Below, piece by piece: positions 9,060-17,315 of a stretch of DNA of 64,000 nt. This stretch comes from Deltaproteobacteria bacterium (GTDB lineage: Bacteria; Desulfobacterota; Desulfobulbia; Desulfobulbales; Desulfurivibrionaceae): positions 1 to 64,000 of the forward strand of contig DUZU01000004.1 of assembly GCA_013349285.1 (NCBI GenBank), written 5' to 3'. Each line of letters starts with the position of its first letter. Within the stretch, counting starts at the first letter, position 1. Made by a program: the position numbers and the translations under genes. Under the pieces are notes generated by a model. It did no database searches. It worked only from the letters and a program-made list of their open reading frames with translations, and had not been told where the DNA came from.

Positions 9060-9977
9060 TTATATCTTCGGACATCCTTGCAAATGCCACCATAAGAGTT
9101 GTCCGTAAGTTTTAACTCTTTTACGTATTCCTTTATAAAGACCGAATGTTATAATAACCCCAAAAAAATTAAGCAAAAAATTAAGGGTTAAACGAAACAC
9201 CACAACAGCGGCCAAAATCAAAAAACAAGAAGGAAACCATTTCCTGAAATACCCATATCGCGATCTGTAAAACATGATCCTGGCTTTGACATTATCACCG
9301 GCACTCTGGCCCTGTAAATGAAAGATCCTGGCATCCGGCACCAAGCAAGACCGCCAGCCTGCCTTCTGCATTGCCAGAGCCCAGTCGGTCTCTTCCATGA
9401 AGAAAAAATAACGCTCATCCAGCAACCCCACCTCATCCATAGCCTTTTTCCGGACCATCAGGCAGGCGCCTATACAGGAATCCACCTCAATGGGGTCTTT
9501 ATACTCCTGTCTTTTACTCGGAAATTTCTCCGGGAAGATCAACCTAAGAATCGTTTCATTGCAAAGCAGGGAAAGAATAGATGGGAAATTAGCCACCGAG
9601 TTCTGTTTACTGCCGTCTTCATTAAGCAATTGACCGCAGGCCATGGCAACATCATTATGCTTGACCATATAATCATGAATCTTTTCAATGGCGCCATCGG
9701 TAAGTATCGTATCGGTGTTGAGCAGCAGCGCGTATTGCCCATTCATCTGCCGCAGGGCTTTGTTGTTTGCTGCGGCAAAGCCGAGATTACTCTCATTCTC
9801 GATAACTATAACATCGGGATAATCGACACGCACCGCAGCAACGCTTCCATCGCTCGAAGCATTATCAACCAGAAAAATTTCATAGGAAACGCCCTTGATT
9901 GCCCCATGGATTGAAGCCAGGCAATCTAGCAGCAACTTTTTGGTATTCCAGTTCACGATGACGATTGAGACATCCAT
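9060..9977 (-). CDS. GT2 glycosyltransferase (rhamnosyltransferase-like) with C-terminal membrane anchor
   Basis: A 305-residue GT2 enzyme. MDVSIVIVNWNTKKLLLDCL opens the fold, LVDNASSDGS is the nucleotide-binding loop, LLLNTDT holds the DxD-equivalent, and FFMEETDWALAMQKAGW is the ED-x-D-W catalytic-base region of WbbL/RfbF-type rhamnosyltransferases. A hydrophobic segment (FLILAAVVVFRLTLNFLL) near the C-terminus probably anchors it to the inner membrane. I place the start at ATG 9977, just after the upstream waaC stop; an upstream in-frame ATG at 10007 would overlap that gene by 23 bases. With rml genes nearby, dTDP-rhamnose is a reasonable but unproven donor. Confidence 0.85.
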   Translation of the reverse strand: MDVSIVIVNWNTKKLLLDCLASIHGAIKGVSYEIFLVDNASSDGSVAAVRVDYPDVIVIENESNLGFAAANNKALRQMNGQYALLLNTDTILTDGAIEKIHDYMVKHNDVAMACGQLLNEDGSKQNSVANFPSILSLLCNETILRLIFPEKFPSKRQEYKDPIEVDSCIGACLMVRKKAMDEVGLLDERYFFFMEETDWALAMQKAGWRSCLVPDARIFHLQGQSAGDNVKARIMFYRSRYGYFRKWFPSCFLILAAVVVFRLTLNFLLNFFGVIITFGLYKGIRKRVKTYGQLLWWHLQGCPKI

Positions 9978-9984
9978 ATTTTCG

Positions 9985-11031
9985 TCATGACCTCTGCAGA
10001 ATTTCATTGGTTGCCGACAGAACCTGCTCCACGGATATCTCGCCCATGCATCTTCTGGTTTCGCAACTTTTCTTCAGACAAGGCCTACATTCAAGCTCTG
10101 CCTGCAGAATCTTATGCTGATCGCCATATGGGCCGGTGCGCCAGGGGGCAGTCGGGCCGAAAAGCGCCACCACTGGTGTACCAACCGCAGCCGCAACGTG
10201 CATGGGACCGGTATCGGTGGTAATAACGACCTTTGCCTTCTCAAACACAGCGGCCAAGGTCTTGAGACTGGTCTGACCAGCCAGGTTGACAGTCTGGCCA
10301 CGCAGTTGGTCGCATAGTTTGCCGATGGCTGAAGCATCACTCCCACCGCCGGTAAATATCACCCCTACTCCTTGGGCTGTCAGCTCTTGAGCCACCGCAA
10401 CAAATCTTTCATTATACCAGTGTTTAGTATCCCAGGTGGTCATCGGGTTGATGGCCACAAACGGTTTACCCTTGGCAATACCACTCTTCGACAAAAGCGT
10501 GGCAGCCGCAGTTCGATGGCTATCGTCGATGGGAAAATCAAAAACAACCCCATCGCATTCTATGCCAACCCCGTCAAGCAACATCAAGTCGCGTTCCAAA
10601 GCGTGCTGATCCATGTCAACCGGCTTAATTTTTTTATTGAGAAAAACATAACTGCCCTCGGCATGCTCCATGCCCCGGCCAAAACCTGCCTTGATTACGG
10701 ATCGCACGAGAAAAACAAAAACAGAGCTTTTCAGCAGACTTTGAAAATCGATCAGCAAATCATATCTGGTGGCGCGCAGCTCTTTTACAAAAGAGAAGAA
10801 CCCGTTCCATGCCTGCAGGCGTCTACCGGCCTGCCAGTCCTTAATCCATTGTTTACGTTTGGAAACCAATACCCGATCAATGGACTTATGGCCAATAACC
10901 ACATCGGCTGCCGCTTCTTCAACAAGCCAGTCAATTTGCGCGGTAGGGTATTTTTTGCGAATGGCATTGAGCGCAGGCAAAGTATGAACAACATCGCCGA
11001 TGGCACTGGTTTTAACAATCAGGATTTTCAA
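9985..11031 (-). CDS. waaC: LPS heptosyltransferase I
   Basis: A 348-residue GT9 protein. MKILIVKTSAIGDVVHTLPAL is nearly the textbook start of WaaC, IDWLVEEAAADVV follows, and the donor site is TTDTGPMHVAAAVGTPVVAL. The C-terminus has CRPCLKKSC and CMGEIS, as in related proteins. WaaC transfers the first L-glycero-D-manno-heptose from ADP-heptose to Kdo of lipid A. The start codon is TTG, with AAGG in AAGGTTTCC just upstream. The ADP-heptose precursor gene rfaE1 lies at the far end of this window. Confidence 0.88.
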   Translation of the reverse strand: MKILIVKTSAIGDVVHTLPALNAIRKKYPTAQIDWLVEEAAADVVIGHKSIDRVLVSKRKQWIKDWQAGRRLQAWNGFFSFVKELRATRYDLLIDFQSLLKSSVFVFLVRSVIKAGFGRGMEHAEGSYVFLNKKIKPVDMDQHALERDLMLLDGVGIECDGVVFDFPIDDSHRTAAATLLSKSGIAKGKPFVAINPMTTWDTKHWYNERFVAVAQELTAQGVGVIFTGGGSDASAIGKLCDQLRGQTVNLAGQTSLKTLAAVFEKAKVVITTDTGPMHVAAAVGTPVVALFGPTAPWRTGPYGDQHKILQAELECRPCLKKSCETRRCMGEISVEQVLSATNEILQRS

Positions 11032-11081
11032 AGGAAACCTTAAGAGCTTATTGAGGCGCTAATTATCAGTTTCAGGATCAT

Positions 11082-11138
11082 TTACTGTTTTTCATGATTT
11101 TTGGCAAGCTCACGGAGTGTTACATAGTAAAAAACTAC
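11082..11138 (-). pseudogene. Remnant of a WaaE-like glycosyltransferase 3' end
   Basis: Read on the minus strand, these 18 codons plus TAA encode VVFYYVTLRELAKNHEKQ. They align without gaps to the last 18 residues (VFFKYAKLRELAKNQETD) of the intact WaaE-like gene ending at 15452, with 11 of 18 identical. The reading frame upstream is closed by TAA at 11139-11141, so nothing else of the gene survives. At DNA level a 24-base stretch (11095-11118) is identical to 15465-15488. The remnant lies between waaC and the carbamoyltransferase gene and looks like a recombination or duplication scar. Confidence 0.7.
11095..11118 (-). repeat. Direct repeat, copy 1 (24 bp, cassette border)
   Basis: Twenty-four bases identical to 15465-15488 in the same orientation, with weaker similarity on both sides. 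Copy 2 is in the 3' end of the intact WaaE-like gene. The two copies flank the SGNH hydrolase, SxtJ-like, DUF5989 and carbamoyltransferase genes. Confidence 0.85.
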
Positions 11139-11163
11139 TTAATTCAGAAGATATATTTACAAA

Positions 11164-13041
11164 TCAGTCAAGTCCATAAACATCCTGCCATTTTACGTTG
11201 TCCTGCCACTGAGGCTGATCTTTTTTACAAAAAAGGACATCATTCACCACCAGCCAATCCATTTCCGTGCGCATGAAACATTTATAGGCATCTTCAGGGG
11301 TACAAACAATGGGTTCACCCCGCACATTAAAACTTGTATTGATAACCAAGCCGCAGCCGGTCAACTGCTTGAAAGCGAAAATCAACAGCCAGTATCTCTC
11401 ATTGGTCTCTTTATGAACGGTCTGCACCCGCGCGGAAAAATCAACATGGGTAACCGCCGGAATATCGGAGCGCTGGCAATATAAGCGTTCATAAAGAGGC
11501 AATGAATTATACCCTTCAGGCAAAGTGTTACAATGCTTTGGATTAACAGGCACAACAAGCTGCATATAAGGCCCAGGCTTATCCAAATCAAAATAATCGG
11601 CGACATCTTCAGCCAAAACCGAAGGAGCAAAGGGACGAAATCCCTCCCGATACTTTATTTTCAGATTAAGTTTTTTCTGCATTTCCGAATTTCTTGGATC
11701 ACCAAGGATGCTCCGGTTACCCAAGGCCCTTGGCCCCCATTCCATTCGCCCCTGAAACCAGCCAACCACCTGACCTTCATCAAGCAACCCAGCCACCTTT
11801 TGACAAAGTGAATCAAAATCTTTAAAACTTTGGCCGGGGGCATTAAATTTTCTCTGCATCCGCGCCACATCGAGACTACTGAATTCCGGACCCAGATATG
11901 AACCTTGCATATTGTCATAGGCAGCTGAACACTTTCTTACAACATGATCACCGTTCCAGATAAATTGAGCGGCAAAAGCGGCACCCAGGGCACCGCCGGC
12001 GTCACCCGCGGCCGGCTGTACCCATAAATTATCGAAAATACCCGACTGCAACAGCTTGCCGTTTGCCACACAGTTTAGTGCAACCCCACCGGCCATCACC
12101 AGATTGCGACATCCGGTCAGCTCTTTCGCAGTTGAGGCCAGGGATAAAACGATATCCTCGGCTACTTGCTGAATAGCCAAGGCCATATCCATGTATTCCT
12201 GAGTCAATTCGCTCTCAGCCGCTCTTTTTGGTATCCCGAATAGCTCATGCCACTTCTGGTCCTTACACATCTTCAACCCGGTGGCATAATCAAAATAATC
12301 CATATTAAGTAATAGCGAACCATCATCGCGGAGATCCAGCAAGTCGCTCTTAATCAGCTCGACATATCGCCGAACCCTTTCGGATTCGGAATTACCATAT
12401 GGAGCCAACCCCATAAGCTTGTACTCACCGCTGTTCACCTTAAAACCGCAATAATAGGTAAATGCAGAGTAAAGCAAACCAAGTGAATGCGGGAAGGGCA
12501 ACTCTTTAATGATGGTAATATTATTACCCTGCCCCTTGGCAATGGTAGTGGTTGCCCACTCTCCAACCCCGTCAATGGTCAAAATTGCTGCTTCATCAAA
12601 GGAAGAAGGATAGAATGCGCTGGCAGCATGGGAAAGATGATGTTCGGGAAACAGAAGCTTTGGCCTTTTTGCAAGTTTGCCACCGTTTAACTGCTCTAAC
12701 TCCTCCCATAACATCCTTTTCATAAAAAGTTTTTCTTTAATCCAGACCGGAATTGCAGATAAAAAACTTCGCAGACCAGCAGGAGCAAAAGCATGATAGG
12801 TTTCAAGCAGACGCTCAAATTTTAAATATGGCTTGTCATAAAAGGCAATTGCAGTCAGGTCTGAAACCTGCAGACCCGCCTCTGCAAGAACAAAGTTCAC
12901 CGCATTCACCGGAAATGACTCATCGTGTTTCTTCCGGGTAAAGCGCTCCTCATGGGCCGCCGCGATAATCTCTCCATCAGCTATTAATGCGGCGGCAGAA
13001 TCATGATAATAGGCCGAGATCCCAAGGATATAATTTGCCAT
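11164..13041 (-). CDS. NodU/TobZ-family carbamoyltransferase
   Basis: A 625-residue carbamoyltransferase. The N-terminal Kae1/actin-like lobe starts ILGISAYYHDSAAALI, contains HHLSHA at 134-139 (metal/carbamoyl-adenylate site) and TIDGVGEW. The C-terminal YrdC-like lobe has EWGPRALGNRSILGDPR, EGFRPFAPSVL and TSFNVRGEPIVCTPEDA. The family makes carbamoyl-AMP from carbamoyl phosphate and ATP and transfers the carbamoyl group to a hydroxyl of a sugar or natural product. In this LPS-core locus a carbamoylated core or O-antigen sugar is the likely product. Length is normal. The DUF5989 gene lies 18 bases upstream and an SxtJ-like gene before that, a recurrent trio. Confidence 0.9.
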   Translation of the reverse strand: MANYILGISAYYHDSAAALIADGEIIAAAHEERFTRKKHDESFPVNAVNFVLAEAGLQVSDLTAIAFYDKPYLKFERLLETYHAFAPAGLRSFLSAIPVWIKEKLFMKRMLWEELEQLNGGKLAKRPKLLFPEHHLSHAASAFYPSSFDEAAILTIDGVGEWATTTIAKGQGNNITIIKELPFPHSLGLLYSAFTYYCGFKVNSGEYKLMGLAPYGNSESERVRRYVELIKSDLLDLRDDGSLLLNMDYFDYATGLKMCKDQKWHELFGIPKRAAESELTQEYMDMALAIQQVAEDIVLSLASTAKELTGCRNLVMAGGVALNCVANGKLLQSGIFDNLWVQPAAGDAGGALGAAFAAQFIWNGDHVVRKCSAAYDNMQGSYLGPEFSSLDVARMQRKFNAPGQSFKDFDSLCQKVAGLLDEGQVVGWFQGRMEWGPRALGNRSILGDPRNSEMQKKLNLKIKYREGFRPFAPSVLAEDVADYFDLDKPGPYMQLVVPVNPKHCNTLPEGYNSLPLYERLYCQRSDIPAVTHVDFSARVQTVHKETNERYWLLIFAFKQLTGCGLVINTSFNVRGEPIVCTPEDAYKCFMRTEMDWLVVNDVLFCKKDQPQWQDNVKWQDVYGLD

Positions 13042-13059
13042 TAAATTCAGGTTCCAGTA

Positions 13060-13209
13060 TTAAAAAAGGGTATAGATGAAAGGAGCTATAGCTGATCCGC
13101 TGGTCAACACAATCAAGACCCCGAACAACAACAAGATCAAAATGATCGGCAACATCCAAAACTTCTTTCTCTCGCGCAAAAAGCCCCATAAATCTTTCAA
13201 AAAATCCAT
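13060..13209 (-). CDS. DUF5989-family small membrane protein (49 aa)
   Basis: A 49-residue ORF. It begins MDFLKDLWGFLRERKKFW, an amphipathic charged head, followed by one hydrophobic helix (MLPIILILLLFGVLIVL) and a TSGSAIAPFIYTLF tail. This is the pattern of the small DUF5989 proteins found between SxtJ-like and NodU-like genes. The ATG at 13209 follows an AGGGGGG Shine-Dalgarno with good spacing, and the stop is 18 bases before the carbamoyltransferase start. Function is unknown; a membrane anchor or partner for the carbamoyltransferase is inference from conserved synteny. Confidence 0.85.
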   Translation of the reverse strand: MDFLKDLWGFLRERKKFWMLPIILILLLFGVLIVLTSGSAIAPFIYTLF

Positions 13210-13224
13210 ATTACCCCCCTATAC

Positions 13225-13608
13225 TTAGTAAGGTTTTTCTAGGTCATGCTTCACAACTAAATGATTACGCTCAACAAATACCGAATCATTACTCTTTTTC
13301 CATGAGTTGATGTTCATGGAATCAGCTCCGGACATTTTTCTTAAAAAACCAATGGGCAAGACCACAAACCAGAAAACTAAACTCAACAATATCTTGGACA
13401 CGATCCCGCCCAACAAATGGGAAAAACGAAACCAGATGTTAGCCCAAACCTTAAAGAAAGAAGGACAGGCCATGGTAATAACAAGGCAGATTATCGAAGG
13501 CAACAACAGAAATTGGTATCCCCCCCAAAAAACACACAACAGCAGAATCAATACGATTGCCAACCCTGCATCTTTTGACTGATCTTTTTGTCCTTCTATT
13601 TTATCCAT
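13225..13608 (-). CDS. SxtJ-like membrane protein
   Basis: A 127-residue protein with a short polar N-terminus and about three to four membrane segments: AIVLILLLCVFWGGYQFLL, PSIICLVITMACPSFF and LSLVFWFVVLPIGFLRK. The C-terminus after SWKKSNDSVFVERNH resembles SxtJ, the uncharacterised membrane protein named after the saxitoxin cluster, which usually sits next to NodU-like carbamoyltransferases and DUF5989 proteins. ATG at 13608; the DUF5989 start follows 15 bases after its stop. Biochemical role unknown. Confidence 0.8.
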   Translation of the reverse strand: MDKIEGQKDQSKDAGLAIVLILLLCVFWGGYQFLLLPSIICLVITMACPSFFKVWANIWFRFSHLLGGIVSKILLSLVFWFVVLPIGFLRKMSGADSMNINSWKKSNDSVFVERNHLVVKHDLEKPY

Positions 13609-14022
13609 AATGCCTATATTTTTAATTAAGGTTTATTAGATTAAAAGCACTTATCAAATGTGTATTGAAATAATGCATATCTTTTCATTACCTAGTGGCA
13701 TCAACAACAATTGTCCAATTAAAATCAAACCGAACAACTTCATCCTGAATATCTAGCGGACGACAAATACTACCAACTCATCAAAATCCAGCTTAATCTT
13801 ATTTAGAAGATGCCCAACCTTGGCACAACAAATAGAAAGCAAATATAAAGCCAACCCCGACATTAAGAACTTCAATAGCGTGACATAATATATTATTTCC
13901 TTAGTTACAATATCACAAAATACAAATAACAATAATTGCAAATATTGTTATATTTGGATATTTATCTAAAAACTCTTCTCTCCTATGATTAATTCCTACA
14001 ACAAAGATTAACCATATAAAAT
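13609..14022 (-). other. AT-rich intergenic region, no convincing gene
   Basis: About 410 bases between the SGNH hydrolase stop and the SxtJ-like start. It is clearly more AT-rich than the surrounding genes. A 62-codon open frame at 13753-13941 (minus) has hydrophobic residues but no Shine-Dalgarno and no recognisable family. The region probably holds the promoter for the SxtJ-DUF5989-carbamoyltransferase group, but I see no clean -35/-10 pair. Confidence 0.5.
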
Positions 14023-15297
14023 CTATTTAAGATTACTAACAAAGTAATCACTTAAAACATCTGCAACTTTCTTGCTCCCTGAAATATTAAAATGACAATC
14101 ATCATAAAAAACAGATATATCTTTAGGCAACATTCTTGCCAGATCAATAACCGGAACACCATTTTCCTTGCACAGTTCGAGCAAGGCATCGTTGTATCGA
14201 TCAATAATCACCCCTAAAACCTCTGAAGAATAAGCATGCTTCTCGTCAATATTTTCCCACAACATGCTTTTTTGGCTTTCGGTCAACCCCGCGCCATACA
14301 TTGTCGGCTGGGTCACAAGTAATATCTTAATTTTCTTTTCCCGGCAAAATTCAATAATCCTTAGAAGATCCCTCTTGTATTGTTCAATAGCAGGATCAAG
14401 ACCGGCGGGAATATCAGTAACCTCATTATGCAATAAGGCCTTTCTTCTGATCTCCCGCATCTGGTCATACCATTTCCCCTCAGGATCTTGGATAACTTGA
14501 GTTTCCTGGGCCTCAATTTTACCAAAACTCAAGATCACATTAACCATCATGCGATCATAATATGGGCTGCTCTTATAGGCATATTTGGCCTCCATGGTAT
14601 CCTTAGCTACTCGTTTTTTAAGCTCCTGATAATCACTACGCAGAAGACGACCCATGTCATTAATACCAACCAATAAAACCACCCAGTCAAATTCATCAAC
14701 AAGGGGATAATTCTTCAACATGAACTCATGGTTTAATGTGAAATGTCCACTTCGCCCGGCATTTCCGACAAAAACTGAATCAGACAATTTTTCATTAAGT
14801 TTATCCTGCAAAATCCAAGGCCAGGTTTTTTGATCGGTTACATATAAACTTTCGGTTGTAGACCCCCCAACACAAAGGATCTTATGCCTAATCTGCTTCA
14901 GATCCACCTCCGGGCCACGCAAGCCATACTTGTTGACACTGAGCTCAATCTTGCCTGTTATTCCCGGCAAGGCATCAGAAGCATAGGAAACCCTATGCAT
15001 AGGCAACCACGGTGTTGCAAATTTTTGAGGAGGCATATATAAGCGTATTGCATAATCGGAAATCAGAACACCAATTATAATAGAATAAAAAAGCAATGTA
15101 GCTTTTCCAAAACTCTCATCACTACGGCATAAAACCAGAACTCCTCCAAGATAAATAAGAAAAAAAGCATAAAAAATAAGATCGAACAAAACAAAATCAA
15201 CTTTTCCATATTTAAAAACACATATGGAAAATGCAATAAGATGTAAGAATGCAGGTATAGTTAAAAGTAATGCATATTTCCTGGATCGAATACTCAT
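14023..15297 (-). CDS. Membrane-anchored SGNH/GDSL-family hydrolase or esterase
   Basis: A 424-residue protein with about three membrane helices in the first 90 residues, then an SGNH domain. Block I is CVGGSTTES with the nucleophile Ser146, block II/III is GNAGRSG at 178-184 and GIND with Asn213, and block V is DDCHFN with Asp399 and His402 (D-x-x-H). All four signature residues are present, so it should be catalytically active, probably on the periplasmic face. SGNH proteins in glycan loci add or remove O-acetyl groups. It is the most WaaE-proximal gene of the carbamoyltransferase cassette and is AT-rich. Substrate unknown. Confidence 0.8.
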   Translation of the reverse strand: MSIRSRKYALLLTIPAFLHLIAFSICVFKYGKVDFVLFDLIFYAFFLIYLGGVLVLCRSDESFGKATLLFYSIIIGVLISDYAIRLYMPPQKFATPWLPMHRVSYASDALPGITGKIELSVNKYGLRGPEVDLKQIRHKILCVGGSTTESLYVTDQKTWPWILQDKLNEKLSDSVFVGNAGRSGHFTLNHEFMLKNYPLVDEFDWVVLLVGINDMGRLLRSDYQELKKRVAKDTMEAKYAYKSSPYYDRMMVNVILSFGKIEAQETQVIQDPEGKWYDQMREIRRKALLHNEVTDIPAGLDPAIEQYKRDLLRIIEFCREKKIKILLVTQPTMYGAGLTESQKSMLWENIDEKHAYSSEVLGVIIDRYNDALLELCKENGVPVIDLARMLPKDISVFYDDCHFNISGSKKVADVLSDYFVSNLK

Positions 15298-15364
15298 TAT
15301 TACTTAACCCTCTATTATAAATACATTATTACGACAGATAGTTATTTACATAAAAAATCTTACA

Positions 15365-15400
15365 ATTTTGAAACCGCTATATATTTTGAAACCGCTATAT
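15365..15400. repeat. Perfect 18-bp tandem duplication
   Basis: The 18-base unit ATTTTGAAACCGCTATAT occurs twice head to tail (15365-15382 and 15383-15400). It lies in the short gap between the SGNH hydrolase gene and the WaaE-like gene, less than 100 bases from the 24-bp direct repeat at 15465. Probably a slippage product near a recombination junction; a tandem regulatory site cannot be excluded. Confidence 0.85.
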
Positions 15401-15451
15401 ATAGATACCATCAAAAGATGGCAATAATACTTAAAAAACTTAATAATAAAA

Positions 15452-16222
15452 TCAATCTGTTTCCTGATTTTTGGCAAGCTCACGGAGTTTGGCATACTTA
15501 AAAAAAACATTGATCGCGTCGGTTGCCGCCTGGATAAAGCCTTCCGGGCCATCCATAAAGCCAAGCCTGAACAGGTAGTTGTTCCAAAAAGCCCACTTGG
15601 CCCGCAAAACAGCTTTTAAAAGTGATGCGGTCACCCCCCTTTTAAAAAGTTCCTCTGCGCCGGCCGAAGAATATCTATTTATCTTGTCTAACGTCTGTTC
15701 AAGGTTTCTGTTGGCATAATGGGTTAAGGGGGCATCAATAAACCCAACCTCCCCGTCAACCACCAAGGCCTCATGGACCAACCGCTCAGACATATGAGCC
15801 CGATCTTTCCTAAACAACCTTATAACCCGATCCGGCCACCACCCGGCATGCTTAAGCCATTTACCGCAAAAAAAATTCTTGCGCGGCAGACTAAAGGCCA
15901 CATACTTTCCCGGATCGGCCAGAATTTTTTCAATTTCAACAAACGCCTCAGGGCTTACCCGCTCGTCGGCATCAAGAACCAGCACCCAGTCATTCTTGCA
16001 TCTATCAATGGCCAGCTGTTTCTGGCGACCAAACCCCAGCCAGGGCTCATCATAAACCACTGCCCCGTACTGTCCGGCTATTTCAACCGTTCGGTCAACA
16101 CTGCCGGAATCAACCACCACCACCTCATCGGCAAACAAGACACTGGCCAGACAGTCAGCCAGTCTTTCCTCTTCGTTTTTGGTGATAATCGCCACGGATA
16201 ATGGCAGTTTAGCTTCAGACAT
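15452..16222 (-). CDS. WaaE-like LPS core GT2 glycosyltransferase
   Basis: A 256-residue GT2 enzyme of the WaaE/KdtX type (LPS core beta-1,4-glucosyltransferase). LSVAIITKNEEERLADCL opens the fold, VVVDSGSVDRTVEIA is the nucleotide loop, WVLVLDADERVSPE holds the D-A-D motif, and HEALVVDGEVGFIDAPLTHY is the family's acceptor region. The start overlaps the rmlB stop by 8 bases, so it is translationally coupled to the rhamnose operon. Its extreme 3' end (15465-15488) is duplicated at 11095-11118. The exact donor is not shown by sequence. Confidence 0.85.
   Translation of the reverse strand: MSEAKLPLSVAIITKNEEERLADCLASVLFADEVVVVDSGSVDRTVEIAGQYGAVVYDEPWLGFGRQKQLAIDRCKNDWVLVLDADERVSPEAFVEIEKILADPGKYVAFSLPRKNFFCGKWLKHAGWWPDRVIRLFRKDRAHMSERLVHEALVVDGEVGFIDAPLTHYANRNLEQTLDKINRYSSAGAEELFKRGVTASLLKAVLRAKWAFWNNYLFRLGFMDGPEGFIQAATDAINVFFKYAKLRELAKNQETD
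15465..15488 (-). repeat. Direct repeat, copy 2 (24 bp, cassette border)
   Basis: Inside the last codons of the WaaE-like gene. Identical over 24 bases and in the same orientation as 11095-11118. The copies are 4.37 kb apart and bracket the carbamoyltransferase cassette, so homologous recombination between them would delete exactly that cassette. Confidence 0.85.
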
Positions 16223-17315
16223 ACTGTTTCTCTAACCAGTCACGATAACTGCCATCCATTACCGTCTGCCACCACTTCTCATTGGCAAGATACCAGGCAA
16301 TGGTTTTACGAATTCCGGTTTCAAATGATTCCGTCGGAACATACCCCAACTCTTCCCGGCACTTGGTCGCATCAATCGCATAACGGCGATCATGACCAAG
16401 GCGGTCTTTAACAAAGGTAATCAACTCCTCGGCCTTTTTCCCTTTGTTTGCCGGAGCATCAGGAAAACGCTTAGCCAACTCCAGGTCACCCGTCAAAGCC
16501 TCATCAAGCAAGTTACAGACAAGTCTGACGATATCAATATTGGTCCACTCATTGTTGCCGCCGATATTATAAACCTCGCCGACCCGGCCCTTCTTTAAAA
16601 TCAAATCAATCCCCCGACAATGGTCATCAACGTAGAGCCAGTCGCGGATATTTAGCCCGTCGCCATAAATAGGCAGGGCTTTGCCATGAAGAATGTTGAT
16701 GATGATCAACGGAATAAGCTTTTCCGGAAACTGATAGGGCCCGTAATTATTGGAACAACTGCTGGTGGACACCTCAAGCCCGTAAGTATGATGATAGGCC
16801 CGCACCAGATGATCGGCCGAGGCTTTGCTGGCCGAGTAGGGTGAATTGGGGGCGTAGGGAGTAGACTCGGTAAAGGGATGGTCATCAGGCCCCAACGAGC
16901 CATAGATCTCATCGGTTGATACATGGTGAAAGCGATGGGGTTTCCTCCCCCCTGCTCCGTCAAGCCAGATCTTTCTGGCCGCCTTAAGCAAATTATGGGT
17001 TCCCACCACATTAGTGGCGACAAAGGCATCCGGACCCAGAATGGAACGGTCCACGTGGGACTCAGCCGCGAAGTTGACAATGGTATCTATTTTTTCAGAG
17101 AGAAGAATCTCTTCCACCAGCTGCTGATCGCCGATATCACCCTTGACGAAACGGTAACCCGACCTATCCCGCACCGGTTCCAGATTGGCCATATTGCCGG
17201 CATAGGTAAGGGCATCCAACACCACCAGATGATCATCCGGATAATTAGCGAACCAGTAATGAACAAAATTTGCTCCGATAAAGCCGGCCCCGCCGGTAAC
17301 CAATAACCTAGGCAC
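16215..17315 (-). CDS. rmlB: dTDP-glucose 4,6-dehydratase
   Basis: A 366-residue short-chain dehydrogenase/reductase. LLVTGGAGFIGANF is the NAD-binding Rossmann motif, VSTDEIYGSLG carries the T-D-E active-site triplet, and NSPYSASKASADHLV has the catalytic Y-x-x-x-K. It converts dTDP-glucose to dTDP-4-keto-6-deoxyglucose, the second step of dTDP-rhamnose synthesis. I chose GTG at 17315 because AAGGAG lies 7 bases upstream and because the family starts here; the frame is open further upstream to 17462 inside rmlD, which is an artefact. It overlaps rmlD by 8 bases. Confidence 0.95.
   Translation of the reverse strand: MPRLLVTGGAGFIGANFVHYWFANYPDDHLVVLDALTYAGNMANLEPVRDRSGYRFVKGDIGDQQLVEEILLSEKIDTIVNFAAESHVDRSILGPDAFVATNVVGTHNLLKAARKIWLDGAGGRKPHRFHHVSTDEIYGSLGPDDHPFTESTPYAPNSPYSASKASADHLVRAYHHTYGLEVSTSSCSNNYGPYQFPEKLIPLIIINILHGKALPIYGDGLNIRDWLYVDDHCRGIDLILKKGRVGEVYNIGGNNEWTNIDIVRLVCNLLDEALTGDLELAKRFPDAPANKGKKAEELITFVKDRLGHDRRYAIDATKCREELGYVPTESFETGIRKTIAWYLANEKWWQTVMDGSYRDWLEKQYV

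Noticed and set aside
13001-13189. 62-codon minus-strand ORF overlapping the carbamoyltransferase start
   Set aside because: It is out of frame with the better DUF5989 gene at 13060-13209, which has a strong Shine-Dalgarno and a recognisable family pattern.
13753-13941. 62-codon hydrophobic minus-strand ORF
   Set aside because: AT-rich region where hydrophobic chance ORFs are common; no ribosome-binding site and no family resemblance.
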